A stretch of DNA of 64,000 nucleotides from Nocardia veterana NBRC 100344 (GCF_000308855.1 NZ_BAGM01000004.1:62001-126000), one strand, 5' to 3'; shown: positions 36,188-45,947, counted from the first letter of the stretch. The notes: generated by a model from the sequence alone, not told the origin. Numbers and translations are program-made.

Positions 36188-37282
36188 ATGCGATTTGCGC
36201 GCAGGAAGCCGTTGCTCGGAAGTAGGTCCGGTACCGGGCCCGGTTCGTGGCTCAGGCGCTCGGCGCTGGGTGTGGCATTGGCACTGTTGCTGCCGCTCGG
36301 AGTTTCGGTTGCCGGCAGCGGGGCGAGCGCCTCGGCCGCATTCGATCCGTCGGGCTTCGACTTCTGGGTGGATTCTCCGGTCATGGGCCCGGTCAAGTCC
36401 CGCATTTTCCGGGCCAAGGACGGCAACACCGACCGCGTCGTCTACGCCCTCGACGGGATGCGGGCCCCGCAGACCCTCAACGGCTGGGAGATCGAGACGA
36501 ATGTCGCCCAGGTACTCACCGACTGGAATATCAATGTGGTGATGCCGGTCGGCGGCCAATCCAGTTTCTACGCGGACTGGAATGCGCCCAGCTCGTTCTT
36601 CGGCATCCCGCCGAGCAATTTCGGCGCCTTCAACAGCGGATCCGGTGCGACCGAGACATTCCTGGGCGGTCCGGGCAAGGACTATCGCTACGACTGGGAG
36701 ACCTTCCTGACCGTCCAGCTGCGTAATGCCCTGCGGGATCGGCTCGGCTTCCGGGCCTCCCGCAACGGCGCGTTCGGATTGTCGATGGGCGGCAGCGCCG
36801 CGCTGACCCTGGCGGCGTATCACCCGGACCAGTTCAGCTTCGCCGGTTCCTTCTCCGGATATCTGAACATTTCCGCACCCGGTATGCGCGAGGCGATTCG
36901 GCTCGCGATGATCGACGCGGGCGGTTACAACGTCGATTCGATGGCGCCCCCGTGGGGCCCGCAGTGGCTGCGGATGGATCCGTTCGTCTTCGCCCCGCGT
37001 TTGATCGCCAACAACACCCGCCTGTGGATCGCGGCCGGTAGTGGGGTGCCCTCGCAGCAGGACCTGGGGTTGCCGCTGCCGGCCGCCGCCGACCACATCG
37101 TCCGCGGCGCTCCGCTGGAAGCGCTGGCATTGGCCAATACCCGGGCTTTCCAGGTGCGGATGATGACCCTCGGCGCGAGCAACATCGTGTATTCGTTCCC
37201 GAATGTCGGTGTGCACGACTGGTTCAACTGGCAGGACGAGGCCTACCGGATGATCCCCGACCTTTCGGCCAATATCGGCTGA
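36188..37282 (+). CDS. Antigen-85-type mycolyltransferase/esterase, copy 2
   Basis: The protein is 364 residues from ATG 36188, chosen because a signal peptide begins there (basic RFARRK, then ALGVALALLLPLGVSVAG) and GAAAGG lies upstream. It is the closest paralogue of copy 1: both share FDPSG/FNPSG-type starts, GLSMGGSAALTLAAYHP, YLNISAPGMREA and the ends MMTLGA and DLSANIG. Nucleophile Ser199; Glu in APLEALALANTRAF; His in VGVHDWFNW. The region between NVVMPVGG and the nucleophile carries a different insertion from copy 1. It should act outside the membrane as a trehalose-dependent mycolyltransferase. Confidence 0.92.
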   Translation: MRFARRKPLLGSRSGTGPGSWLRRSALGVALALLLPLGVSVAGSGASASAAFDPSGFDFWVDSPVMGPVKSRIFRAKDGNTDRVVYALDGMRAPQTLNGWEIETNVAQVLTDWNINVVMPVGGQSSFYADWNAPSSFFGIPPSNFGAFNSGSGATETFLGGPGKDYRYDWETFLTVQLRNALRDRLGFRASRNGAFGLSMGGSAALTLAAYHPDQFSFAGSFSGYLNISAPGMREAIRLAMIDAGGYNVDSMAPPWGPQWLRMDPFVFAPRLIANNTRLWIAAGSGVPSQQDLGLPLPAAADHIVRGAPLEALALANTRAFQVRMMTLGASNIVYSFPNVGVHDWFNWQDEAYRMIPDLSANIG

Positions 37283-37664
37283 ACAGCACCCGTCCGCCGC
37301 CGTACGAAGAGGCAACCGCCCGCGAATCCGCAGGGGCAGTTGCCTCTTCGGCGTATCCGGCCGAATTTTCCCGGCCCAGTAGTTGATTCGTCATTTCGGA
37401 CTGTGATTTCCCGGCGAACGCGATAGGGTCACTGCACGTTTACGAATGGTGCGCGGGCGGATTTCAGCCACCCGCAGGGGTCCGTGTTGCCAACCAATGG
37501 GCGGTCGAATATCGTCCAGCGAGCGCAAGTGCGACCGTTCGTAGCCGCGACGTCACTCGTATCGAAAGGTCGGGTTCGATATGGGTGCTGATCCCGCCGT
37601 CGTAGACGGTGGTGGTCGCGGCGCGGCGACAACAGCAGACAGCAGCAGAAAGAGAGCAGTATCC
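37283..37664. other. 382-bp intergenic region between mycolyltransferase copies 2 and 3
   Basis: It contains the hairpin at 37305-37350 and a presumed promoter for copy 3. The frame of copy 3 is open from 37581 but lacks a signal peptide before 37665. The purine-rich GAAAGAGAGCAG just before 37665 is the likely ribosome-binding region. Nothing else is recognised. Confidence 0.5.
37305..37350 (+). terminator. Hairpin after mycolyltransferase copy 2
   Basis: CGAAGAGGCAAC (37305-37316) and GTTGCCTCTTCG (37339-37350) are perfectly complementary over 12 bp. The 22-base loop is GC-rich. CCGAATTTT follows 11 bases later. It lies 22 bases after the stop codon. Confidence 0.75.
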
Positions 37665-38717
37665 ATGCGTTTCGGCAGGTCGGCCGCGCCGGTTTCGCAT
37701 TCGGCGCTCGCGCCGGAAAGAGCCCCGCAGGGGCGGCGAGGTGCTCGGCGTAGTTGGCGCACACGACTTCTCGCTGTGGGTGCCGCGCTGGCGCTACCGG
37801 TCGCGGCGGGCATCATGGCCCCGTCCGCCATCGCCGCACCGATTCACGCGCCCGTGCACCGCACCCCCGCCGGTGGGTACGACGAACTGATGGTTCCGTC
37901 GAGCATGGGCCCGGTGAAGGTTCAGGTGCAGTGGGCGCGCAACGGCGGTAACGGCGCGCTGCTGTTGCTGGACGGTCTGCGGGCCCGCGACGACCGCAAC
38001 GCCTGGTCGTTCGAGACCAACGCGCAGGAGATGTTCGGCAACGACAACGTCACCCTGGTGATGCCGGTGGGTGGCCAGTCCAGCTGGTACGCCGACTGGC
38101 AGGGGCCGAGCAACACCAACGGTCAGAAGTTCACCTACAAGTGGGAGACCTTCCTGACCAAGGAGCTCCCGGATTTCCTTTCCAACTACGGTGTTTCGCG
38201 GACCAACTACGCGGTGGCCGGCCTGTCGATGAGTGGTCCGGCGGCGCTGCGCCTGGCGGCGTTCCACCGCGATCAGTTCAAGTACGCGGCCTCCTTCTCC
38301 GGTCCGCTGAACTGGAACGCGCCGGGTATGCGCGAGGCGATTCGCGTGATGATGCTCGACGCCGGCCGCTTCAACGTCGACTCGATGGCCGCGCCGTGGA
38401 GCCCGCAGTGGCTGCGTTCGGACCCGGTGGTCTTCGCGCCGCAGCTGCGCGGCCTGCCGATGTTCATCTCGTCGGCCAGCGGTCTGCCGGGTGCCTACGA
38501 CCACCCGAACTCCCCGGTCGGCCTGTTCAACACCGGTAACGCGATGGGCATCGAGCTGATCTCGATGGTCAGCACCCGCTCCTTCCAGGCGCGGCTGAAC
38601 TCGCTGGGCATTCCGGCGGCCTACGACTTCCCGCCGACCGGTACCCACTCCTGGCACTACTGGCAGGACGAGCTGGCCAAGGCGCGTCCGGGCATCCTGT
38701 CCGCTCTGAACGCCTGA
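37665..38717 (+). CDS. Antigen-85-type mycolyltransferase/esterase, copy 3
   Basis: The protein is 350 residues from ATG 37665. An unusually long basic lead precedes the hydrophobic core (LLAVGAALALPVAAGIMAPS) and a signal cleavage region near AIAAPIHA. It is the most antigen-85-like copy: YDELMVPSSMGPVKVQVQW, LLLDGLRARDD, VMPVGGQSSWYADW, KWETFLTKELPDFL, nucleophile Ser188 in GLSMSGPAAL and the canonical GTHSWHYW. It lacks the central insertion of copies 1 and 2. It probably provides the main trehalose dimycolate and wall mycolylation activity, which is inference from conservation only. Confidence 0.93.
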   Translation: MRFGRSAAPVSHSALAPERAPQGRRGARRSWRTRLLAVGAALALPVAAGIMAPSAIAAPIHAPVHRTPAGGYDELMVPSSMGPVKVQVQWARNGGNGALLLLDGLRARDDRNAWSFETNAQEMFGNDNVTLVMPVGGQSSWYADWQGPSNTNGQKFTYKWETFLTKELPDFLSNYGVSRTNYAVAGLSMSGPAALRLAAFHRDQFKYAASFSGPLNWNAPGMREAIRVMMLDAGRFNVDSMAAPWSPQWLRSDPVVFAPQLRGLPMFISSASGLPGAYDHPNSPVGLFNTGNAMGIELISMVSTRSFQARLNSLGIPAAYDFPPTGTHSWHYWQDELAKARPGILSALNA

Positions 38718-38742
38718 TCACCGGCCATAACGCAACCGACAT

Positions 38743-38775
38743 CGGCGCCGCGCAGATCTGATCTGCGCGGCGCCG
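38743..38775 (+). terminator. Very stable hairpin after mycolyltransferase copy 3
   Basis: CGGCGCCGCGCAGATC and GATCTGCGCGGCGCCG are perfect 16-base complements with one base between them, giving a stem of at least 13 bp. Outer CGCAAC and GTTGCG arms (38731-38736 and about 38780-38785) can extend it. Confidence 0.8.
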
Positions 38776-38881
38776 GTTCGTTGCGGGACGGCCCTGCTTG
38801 CCTTGTGCGCTGCCATTTCTCAGGTTTGCTGTCCGCGCGTCCTACCGCCTCGAGCGGCCCGCGCGCGGTACAAACACTCCT

Positions 38882-40759
38882 GTGGCAGGTGTGGTTTCCG
38901 GTTTCCGGGGGACAGTTCGTCGCGGCCGCTGGGGGCGGCGGCGACTGACGATGCTGGCCGCGCTGGTGGTTGTGCCGTTGGCTTCCGGGATCGCCGTCGC
39001 ACCCGCGCCCGTCACCGCACAACCCGCGGCCGTGCCGGCGCCCAGCGCCGCGACCGTGCAGAAGGTCGTGTGGCTGTCCGACCGCCGCGTCTCGCTGTGG
39101 GTGAATTCGCCGTCGATGGGCGCACCCGTGCAGGTGCAGCTGTTGCTGGCGCGGGACTGGAATGCCCGCCCGGACGCGCGATTCCCGTTGCTGTTCATGC
39201 TCGACGGGCTGCGGGCCCAGGACGACGAGAGCGGCTGGACCAAGGACGCCGGCGCCGTCGATTTCTACGCCGACAAGAACGTCACCGTGGTACTGCCGAT
39301 CGGCGGCCAGTCGAGTTTCTACTCCGACTGGATGCAGCAGGACAACGGCAAGAACTACAAGTGGGAAACCTTCCTGACCAAGGAGCTGCCGCCGCTGCTG
39401 GAGAACCAGTGGCGGGCCACCGATGTCCGTGGGGTGGAAGGGCTTTCGATGGGCGGTACGGCCGCCATGTTCCTGGCCGGGCGCAACCCCGGCTGGGTGC
39501 GGTACGCGGCCTCGTATTCCGGCTTCCTGACCACGACCAGCGTCGGCATGCCGCAGGCCATCATGTTCGCGATGCGCGATGCCGGCGGATTCGATGCCAA
39601 TGCCATGTGGGGCCCGCCCACCAATCCCGAATGGGCCGACCACGATCCGTATCAGCTCGCGCCCAAACTGAAGGGCATCAGCCTGTACGTCTCGGCCGGT
39701 AGCGGCACCACCGGCGCCTACGACAAACCGTCCGACATTCCGGGGATCAGCACCAATTACGCGGGTATGGGCCTCGAGATGCTGTCCCGGCTGACCAGCC
39801 AGAATTTCGTCGACAAGTTGAACAAGCTGTCGATCCCGGTGCAGGCCAATTACCGTCCCTCCGGCACCCATTCGTGGCCGTACTGGGATTTCGAGATGCG
39901 TCAGTCCTGGCCGCAGGCGGCCGCCGCGCTCGGGGTGGAGGCCGACAAGCCGGCATGCTCGGCCGGTGGCGCGATCGCCGCGGTGGCTCAGGTCGACAAA
40001 TGGCTGGGCGACTGTGTGACCGGTGAATATCAGGTCACCAACGGGATCGCCCAGGACTTCAAGGGCGGCCGGGTGTTCTGGTCCCAGGCCACCGGCGCGC
40101 ACGCGGTGGCGGGCATGATCGGCGGCACCTATCAGGCGACGGTCGGTCCGGGCGGCCCGCTCGGTCTGCCCACCGCCGCCGAGCAGGCCCTTCCGGACGG
40201 TCAGGGCCGCTTCCAGAGCTTCGAGGGCGGCTCGGTCTACTGGTCGCCGCAGACGGGCGCGCAGGTGGTGCGCGGGGCGATCCTGGCCGAATGGGGTCGC
40301 GAGGGCTTCGAACGCGGTCCGGCGGGCTATCCGGTCGGACCGGAAGCCAAGACGCCGGACAAGAACGGAATCGTGCAGGGCTTCCAGGGCGGCCCGATGT
40401 ACTTCAGCGACAAGACCGGCGCCCATCGGGTGCAGGGCCTGATCCTCGGCAAGTACGCACAGCTGGGCTTCGAGAACAGCTGGCTCGGTTTCCCGGCCGC
40501 CGAGGAGCAGCCCACCAAGGATCTGGGCCGCTACAGCAAGTTCGAGGGCGGCAACATCTATTGGAGTCCGCTCTCCGGCGCCTGGGCGGTGCGCAACGGG
40601 CCGATCATGGACGCCTGGGGACAGCAGGGCTTCGAGAACGGGCGGCTCGGCTATCCGATCAGCGACGAGTTCCCGGTTCCCGGCGGGGTGCAGCAGAACT
40701 TCCAGACCGGATTCATCGTGGTCCGCGACGGCAAACCGCCGGAGGTCCACGGGGCATAG
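38882..40759 (+). CDS. Antigen-85-type mycolyltransferase with C-terminal LGFP repeats, copy 4
   Basis: The protein is 625 residues if begun at GTG 38882; the frame stays open to a TTG at 38798 and an ATG at 38951 would still leave a signal peptide. After the signal (MLAALVVVPLASGIAVAPAP) comes an esterase domain to about residue 355: LPIGGQSSFYSDW, KWETFLTKELPPLL, Ser189 in GLSMGGTAAMF, GLEMLSRLTSQNF and GTHSWPYW. Residues ~370-615 are about five LGFP repeats (GPLGLPTAAEQ, GPAGYPVGPE, SWLGFPAAEEQ, GRLGYPISDEF). The same fusion occurs in corynebacterial PS1/cMytA-type enzymes. The repeats probably tether it to the wall. Confidence 0.92.
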   Translation: MAGVVSGFRGTVRRGRWGRRRLTMLAALVVVPLASGIAVAPAPVTAQPAAVPAPSAATVQKVVWLSDRRVSLWVNSPSMGAPVQVQLLLARDWNARPDARFPLLFMLDGLRAQDDESGWTKDAGAVDFYADKNVTVVLPIGGQSSFYSDWMQQDNGKNYKWETFLTKELPPLLENQWRATDVRGVEGLSMGGTAAMFLAGRNPGWVRYAASYSGFLTTTSVGMPQAIMFAMRDAGGFDANAMWGPPTNPEWADHDPYQLAPKLKGISLYVSAGSGTTGAYDKPSDIPGISTNYAGMGLEMLSRLTSQNFVDKLNKLSIPVQANYRPSGTHSWPYWDFEMRQSWPQAAAALGVEADKPACSAGGAIAAVAQVDKWLGDCVTGEYQVTNGIAQDFKGGRVFWSQATGAHAVAGMIGGTYQATVGPGGPLGLPTAAEQALPDGQGRFQSFEGGSVYWSPQTGAQVVRGAILAEWGREGFERGPAGYPVGPEAKTPDKNGIVQGFQGGPMYFSDKTGAHRVQGLILGKYAQLGFENSWLGFPAAEEQPTKDLGRYSKFEGGNIYWSPLSGAWAVRNGPIMDAWGQQGFENGRLGYPISDEFPVPGGVQQNFQTGFIVVRDGKPPEVHGA

Positions 40760-40904
40760 GCCGATAAATCACCTTTAAGCGGTTGGTGAGGGTTCCGGCC
40801 ACGGGAGCCCGGTCCGCGCGGGTTGCCGTTAACCTGGAGCCCGACCTGCTAGGCCTTGTGAAAGAAGTTCTAGCCCTCTGCGAACTAGATCGAGGACACG
40901 ATTC

Positions 40905-41456
40905 ATGCTTCGGACCCGTCCGGTCGGAGAACGGTACGTCGCCGGTGGCAAGGTTGCCGGCATCGTGGTGGCCTTGGCCGCCACCGGTTTACTCGCCGCC
41001 TGTGGCGGTAACGATTCGACGGCGTCGAGCACGCCGACCCTGAAGCCTTCGACCACGACCGCCGCGGCGTCGTCGGCGCAGTCGGCCCCCGGTAGCGCGC
41101 AGCAGCCCGCCCCCGAACCCTCCACGGAGCAGGCGCCCGCGCCGACCAGCGTGAACGAGCGCCCGGAGCCGGCGCAGCCGAGTGCGGCCGACCATCCGCC
41201 GCTGTCGGACAAGGATCAGGCCTACCTGGACGAGCTGAAGAAGCGCGGGGTGACTCCCTCGAGCCCGGACATCGCCCTCACCGCCGCCAACTACGTCTGC
41301 CAGAGCAAGGCCAGCGGTGCCTCCGATCAGGAGGTCAAGACCTTCGTCAACGCGATGGCCGGCACCGATCCTGGCTTCGACCCGCAGAAGATGTCCGTCG
41401 AGCAGGCGGGTCAGATCTATATCGACGTCGCGACCCAGACCTACTGCAACAAGTGA
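40905..41456 (+). CDS. DUF732-type lipoprotein coupled to culp6
   Basis: This 183-residue protein has a signal peptide and lipobox LAAC (IVVALAATGLLAACGG). A Ser/Thr/Pro/Ala/Gln-rich linker of about 65 residues leads to a C-terminal ~90-residue helical domain with two Cys (NYVCQSKA and TYCNK), resembling DUF732. The gene overlaps culp6 as GTGA, so the two proteins are probably made in fixed ratio. DUF732 has no established biochemical role; a helper of the adjacent exported lipase is plausible only from context. Confidence 0.8.
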   Translation: MLRTRPVGERYVAGGKVAGIVVALAATGLLAACGGNDSTASSTPTLKPSTTTAAASSAQSAPGSAQQPAPEPSTEQAPAPTSVNERPEPAQPSAADHPPLSDKDQAYLDELKKRGVTPSSPDIALTAANYVCQSKASGASDQEVKTFVNAMAGTDPGFDPQKMSVEQAGQIYIDVATQTYCNK

Positions 41457-42445
41457 ACGCGCGACGACGTTCCGGATACGGCGGTCGCGGTCCCGGCCGC
41501 CGCCGTCGGCCGGGCTGTCTGCTGATGCTGCTGGGCGCGGTCCTGGTGGTGATCGTGGCTCTGGTGCTGTGGTTCGTGCTCGCGGGCCGGCTGCACGTGC
41601 CGAAGCCGATCCCGCCGAAACCCGGTAAGCCCAGCAGTCAGCCGGCGTCCTGCCCGGATGTGCAGTTACTGGCGATTCCCGGAACGTGGGAGTCGAACAG
41701 CAACGACGACCCGCACGATCCGACCGCCAATCCGGCGTCGTTGATGCTGCACGTCACCAACCCGGTGCGGCAGCAGTTCCCGGAGTCCCGCCTCGACGTG
41801 TACACCGTCCCGTACGTCGCGCAATTCTCCAACCCGATCGCGATCCCGCCGGACGGTCAGGCCTCCTACAACAACAGCCGTTCCGAGGGCACCCAGCGCG
41901 CGCTCGCCGAGCTCACCCAGATGTCCAAGGATTGCCCGTTGACCAATTATGTGATCGCCGGCTTCTCCCAGGGCGCGGTGATCGCCGGCGATATCGCGGC
42001 TCAAATCGGGGCCGGGCAGGGCCCGGTGGCGGCCGACCAGGTGCTCGGCGTGACCCTGATCGCCGACGGTCGCCGGGTGGCCGGTCCGGGACAGGCCGGC
42101 GAGATCGGGGTGGCACCGCCGGGAGTGGGTGCCGAGGTCGCGCTCAAGGGCCTGTCGGTTCCCGGGATCACGATGACCGGGCCACGCGCCGGATTCGGTG
42201 AGCTGGCCGGGCGCACGAATACGATCTGCGCCCCGGGTGATCTGATCTGCGATGCCCCGCCGCAGGCGCTGAATCCGCTGAACATCGTCCCGAGCCTGAT
42301 GACCCTGGTCCACGCAGTGGGAAATCCGGTGCACAGCCTGTACAACACCTTCCAGGTGGACGACAACGGCACCACCGCCACCCAGTGGACGACGAATTGG
42401 GCCGAGGGGCTGATCAAGGATGCGCCGCACCCGCCGCACGGCTGA
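41453..42445 (+). CDS. culp6: Cutinase-like membrane-anchored lipase/thioesterase Culp6
   Basis: This 330-residue protein has an N-terminal anchor (LLMLLGAVLVVIVALVLWFV), a short Pro linker and a cutinase-fold esterase domain. The nucleophile lies in GFSQGAVIAGD; the acid is probably the Asp of CAPGDLICD and the base the His of GNPVHSLYN. The type protein, Rv3802c of M. tuberculosis, is an essential phospholipase A/thioesterase tied to mycolate metabolism, and this gene occupies the same place between the mycolyltransferases and fadD32. It overlaps the DUF732 lipoprotein gene by 4 bases. Confidence 0.92.
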   Translation: MNARRRSGYGGRGPGRRRRPGCLLMLLGAVLVVIVALVLWFVLAGRLHVPKPIPPKPGKPSSQPASCPDVQLLAIPGTWESNSNDDPHDPTANPASLMLHVTNPVRQQFPESRLDVYTVPYVAQFSNPIAIPPDGQASYNNSRSEGTQRALAELTQMSKDCPLTNYVIAGFSQGAVIAGDIAAQIGAGQGPVAADQVLGVTLIADGRRVAGPGQAGEIGVAPPGVGAEVALKGLSVPGITMTGPRAGFGELAGRTNTICAPGDLICDAPPQALNPLNIVPSLMTLVHAVGNPVHSLYNTFQVDDNGTTATQWTTNWAEGLIKDAPHPPHG

Positions 42446-42583
42446 CGGCCCACCCGGCGGCGGTCGTCGTGCTTCCCGAGGAAAAAGTAAACCCGAGGGT
42501 CACTCAGATTTTGGTGAAGGCTGTAAAGTGCAGCGATGATCGCGCCACAGCGCGCACATCCGCACAGCCAGGAGCAAAGGTTC

Positions 42584-43618
42584 ATGACAGAAGCCGCCGC
42601 CGTCAGCGCGACCAGCGGTGCCGAAATGACAGCGCTGGGCGTTCCGGCGCGCGCGTTCCGATTCGCTGCTGCCGGTGAGGGGAATCAGCAGGAGGGCGGT
42701 GCGCGGAAATTCGTCAAACTCGCGCAGCAGGCCGAGGAATACGGCTACGACTCCTTCGCGATCCCCGATCATCTCGGACCGCAGGTCGGCCCGATCGCCG
42801 CGCTGGGCGCACTGGCCGTCGCCACCGAGCGCATCCGGATCGGAACCTCGGTGCTGGCCAACGGTTTCCGGCATCCGGTGGTGCTCGCGAAGGATGCGGC
42901 CACCATCGATGTGCTGTCGCGCGGCCGGCTGGAACTCGGCGTCGGCGCGGGCTGGATCAAGAGTGAATTCGAGGCCGCCGGCCTGCCCTACGAATCGCCG
43001 GGCGTGCGGTTGGAGAAGCTCGACGAGGCGCTGACCATTCTCGATGTGCTGCTGCGTGGGCAGGAATGCCATTTCGAGGGCAAGCACTACCAGGTGCGCG
43101 GCATCAAGGGCACCCCGCGGCCGCGGCAGGGTCCGCGTCCGCCGCTGGTGACCGGCGGCGGCGGACCGAAGATGTTGCGGCTGGCGGCCAAACACGCCGA
43201 CATCATCTCGGTGGTCCCCCGCACCACCAAGGAGGGTAAGGGGCTGCTGTCGGGTATCACCCTCGAAAAGACCATCGAGAAGGTGAAGCTGATCAAGGAG
43301 GCCGCCGGGGACCGGTTCGCCGATATCGAACTGAACTGGACCATCACCGCCGTCGTGATCACCGACGATCGCGAGCGCACCGCCGAGATGGCGTTGGCGG
43401 CCCTTGACAAGGGACTGCATCCGGACCTCGAGGTCGACGTGCAGCTGTCGGTGGAAGACATCCTGAATTCGCCCTATGTGGCCATCGGCACATTCGAGGA
43501 GATCGCCGAGCAGATCCGTAACGTGCGGCGATTGACATCGATGTCCTATGTCGGAGTGTTTCCGACCCAGATGGATGCTTTCGCACCGGTGATCCCGCTG
43601 CTGCGAGAGGAGCCGTAG
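42584..43618 (+). CDS. LLM-class, probably F420-dependent, oxidoreductase
   Basis: The protein is 344 residues from ATG 42584, preferred over ATG 42536 because AGGAGCAAAGG lies just upstream. The luciferase-like TIM barrel is evident: YDSFAIPDHLG, IGTSVLANGFRHPV, SRGRLELGVGAGW near residue 122, GGGGPKMLRLAAKHADI. It resembles TIGR03621-type F420-dependent enzymes. M. tuberculosis has no such gene here as far as I recall. An AT-richer region with TGTAAAGT at 42523-42530 suggests its own promoter. The substrate is unknown; proximity to culp6 and fadD32 hints at an envelope lipid. Confidence 0.85.
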   Translation: MTEAAAVSATSGAEMTALGVPARAFRFAAAGEGNQQEGGARKFVKLAQQAEEYGYDSFAIPDHLGPQVGPIAALGALAVATERIRIGTSVLANGFRHPVVLAKDAATIDVLSRGRLELGVGAGWIKSEFEAAGLPYESPGVRLEKLDEALTILDVLLRGQECHFEGKHYQVRGIKGTPRPRQGPRPPLVTGGGGPKMLRLAAKHADIISVVPRTTKEGKGLLSGITLEKTIEKVKLIKEAAGDRFADIELNWTITAVVITDDRERTAEMALAALDKGLHPDLEVDVQLSVEDILNSPYVAIGTFEEIAEQIRNVRRLTSMSYVGVFPTQMDAFAPVIPLLREEP

Positions 43619-43861
43619 CGAGTCACCCACTGTGCACGCCGGGAAATCGTTCGGCTCGCTCCGGAGACCGCTCCGGGGCCTGCTCTGTAACATGTCCCTG
43701 GCTCGAGTACATCTAGCCGATAGGTGGTCCCCGCGCAGACCACCGGAAAAAGCTGCAGGCATGCTCTCGCACCACAGAGCGCCCGCGGGTGAAAGAGAGT
43801 CGGGGCCTCACAGGTAACAGCGGCCATGTCGCCGTGCTGCGTGTGCCTCGGAGGAGAAGGA

Positions 43862-45784
43862 ATGACGGACGAGACTTTCGACGACTACCTGGACGAAACC
43901 GGGAACATCGCAATTCCCGAGGGCCGCACCCTGGTCGATTACGTCGAGAAGCACACCCGCAACGATGCGAACGATCTTGCGTATCGCTATATCGACTACT
44001 CCCGAGAGCGCGACGGGGAGTACCAGGACCTGACCTGGAAGGAATTCGGCGTCCGGCTGCGCGCGGTGGCCGCTCGCCTGCAACAGGTGACCGAACCGGG
44101 TGACCGGGTGGCGATTCTGGCGCCGCAGGGCCTGGACTATGTGATCTCCTTCTTCGCCGCCATCTACGCCGGAACCATCGCGGTGCCGCTGTTCGATCCG
44201 GACGAGCCGGGCCACACCGACCGTCTGCATGCGGTCCTGGGCGACTGCAAGCCGTCGGCGATCCTGACGGCGAGCTCCTCGGCGGCCGGCGTGCGGCAGT
44301 TCTTCCGGCCGCTGCCCGCCGCGCAGCGGCCCCGGATCATCGCCGTCGACGCGGTGCCGGACACCCTCGGTGAATCCTGGGTGCGGCCGGATCTGGCGGT
44401 CGACGACATCGCCTATCTGCAGTACACCTCGGGGTCCACCCGGACCCCGGCCGGCGTGGAGATCACCCACCGGGCGGTCGGCACCAACCTGCTGCAGATG
44501 GTCCACGCGATCAACCTGGACTGGAACTCGCGCGGTGTCACCTGGCTGCCGCTGTACCACGACATGGGTCTGCTGTGCGTGATCCTGCCGGCGATCGGCG
44601 GCAAGTACATCACCATCATGTCGCCGAGCGCGTTCGTGCGTCGCCCGAGCCGCTGGATCAAGGAGCTGGCCGCGGTCTCCGACGGCGCCGGCACCTTCGC
44701 GGCCGCGCCCAACTTCGCGTTCGAGCACGCCGCGGCGCGCGGTCTGCCGAAGAACGGCGAATCGCTGGATCTGTCGAACGTCATCGGTCTGATCAACGGC
44801 AGTGAGCCGGTGACCACGTCGTCGATGAAGAAGTTCAACGAGGCGTTCGCGCCCTACGGTCTGCCGAAGACCGCGATCAAGCCGTGCTACGGCATGGCCG
44901 AGGCGACCCTGTTCGTGTCCGCGACCCGGGCCGAGGACGAGGCCAAGGTCATCTACGTCGACCGCAACGAGCTCAACGCCGGCCGCGTGGTGAAGGTCGA
45001 TCAGAGTGCGCCCAACGCGATCGCCCAGGTCAGCTGCGGCTATGTCGCGCTGTCGCAGTGGGCGGCGATCGTGGATCCGGAGTCGATCGACAGCGCCGAG
45101 GGGGCGCGCGAGCTGCCCGAGGGCCGGGTCGGTGAAATCTGGTTGCACGGCAACAACATCGGCATCGGGTACTGGGGTCGCGACGAGGAGACTCGCAAGA
45201 CCTTCAAGAACCTGCTGACCAACCGGCTGGCCGAGGGTTCGCATGCGGCCGGTACCCCGGACGACGCCATCTGGCTGCGCACGGGTGACTACGGCGTCTA
45301 CGTCGACGGCGAGCTGTACATCACCGGGCGCGTGAAGGACCTGGTGATCGTCGACGGGCGCAACCACTACCCGCAGGACCTGGAATTCTCCGCGCAGGAG
45401 GCCAGCAAGCTGCTGCGCCCGGGTTTCATCGCGGCGTTCTCGGTGCCCGCCAACCAGCTGCCCGCCGAGGTCTTCGCCGCCAACAGCCACTCCGGCCTGA
45501 AGTACGACGCCGACGACGCCTCCGAGCAGTTGGTGATCGTGGCCGAGCGCGGGCCGGGTGCGCACAAGGCCGATCCGCAGCCGATCGCCGATGCGGTGCG
45601 CGGGGCGTTGTCGCAGCGCCACGGTGTGACGGTGCGCGATGTGCTGCTGGTTCCGGCCGGGTCCATTCCGCGGACGTCCAGCGGCAAATTGGCCCGGCGC
45701 GCCTGCCGGGCCGCCTATCTGGAAGGCACGCTGCGCGGCGGCTATCAGCAGCAGGCCTTCCCCGACGCACCGGACGAAGAGTAG
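43862..45784 (+). CDS. fadD32: Long-chain fatty-acyl-AMP ligase FadD32
   Basis: The protein is 640 residues from ATG 43862, chosen for the GGAGGAGAAGG site. FadD32 activates the meromycolic acid as acyl-AMP and loads it on the N-terminal ACP of Pks13. ANL motifs: [18 protein letters not shown] (P-loop) near residue 185, [12 protein letters not shown] near 345, [19 protein letters not shown] (hinge) and the C-terminal [11 protein letters not shown] with the adenylation Lys. The family insertion typical of fatty-acyl-AMP ligases is present. The 243-bp upstream gap should carry a promoter. A hairpin follows the stop, unusual for a gene normally run on into pks13. Confidence 0.97.
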   Translation: MTDETFDDYLDETGNIAIPEGRTLVDYVEKHTRNDANDLAYRYIDYSRERDGEYQDLTWKEFGVRLRAVAARLQQVTEPGDRVAILAPQGLDYVISFFAAIYAGTIAVPLFDPDEPGHTDRLHAVLGDCKPSAILTASSSAAGVRQFFRPLPAAQRPRIIAVDAVPDTLGESWVRPDLAVDDIAYLQYTSGSTRTPAGVEITHRAVGTNLLQMVHAINLDWNSRGVTWLPLYHDMGLLCVILPAIGGKYITIMSPSAFVRRPSRWIKELAAVSDGAGTFAAAPNFAFEHAAARGLPKNGESLDLSNVIGLINGSEPVTTSSMKKFNEAFAPYGLPKTAIKPCYGMAEATLFVSATRAEDEAKVIYVDRNELNAGRVVKVDQSAPNAIAQVSCGYVALSQWAAIVDPESIDSAEGARELPEGRVGEIWLHGNNIGIGYWGRDEETRKTFKNLLTNRLAEGSHAAGTPDDAIWLRTGDYGVYVDGELYITGRVKDLVIVDGRNHYPQDLEFSAQEASKLLRPGFIAAFSVPANQLPAEVFAANSHSGLKYDADDASEQLVIVAERGPGAHKADPQPIADAVRGALSQRHGVTVRDVLLVPAGSIPRTSSGKLARRACRAAYLEGTLRGGYQQQAFPDAPDEE

Positions 45785-45808
45785 GCCGTGTTCCCGGTGA
45801 CCCTCCAC

Positions 45809-45848
45809 CGAGCCGGTTACGGGGCTTCTCGTCGCCCCGGCCGGCTCG
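45809..45848 (+). terminator. Hairpin between fadD32 and pks13
   Basis: CGAGCCGG pairs with CCGGCTCG, and inside it GGGGC with GCCCC, separated by small internal loops (TTAC and GG). It lies 24 bases after the fadD32 stop. It could terminate or attenuate transcription into pks13, 192 bases downstream. Confidence 0.6.
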
Positions 45849-45947
45849 CCGAGCACTGCATGGTGTCCGGACGATTCGTCCGTTGGCGCGCTGCGCAGCA
45901 GGTCGGCAGCGGTGGTGGCGTCGCCGGGACGTCCGGTCTTTTCCGGG

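Noticed and set aside
34722-38717. MPT51/FbpD-like non-catalytic mycolyltransferase
   Set aside because: I looked for a copy lacking the nucleophile, as expected from the mycobacterial order, but all copies keep GLSM(G/S)G with Ser.
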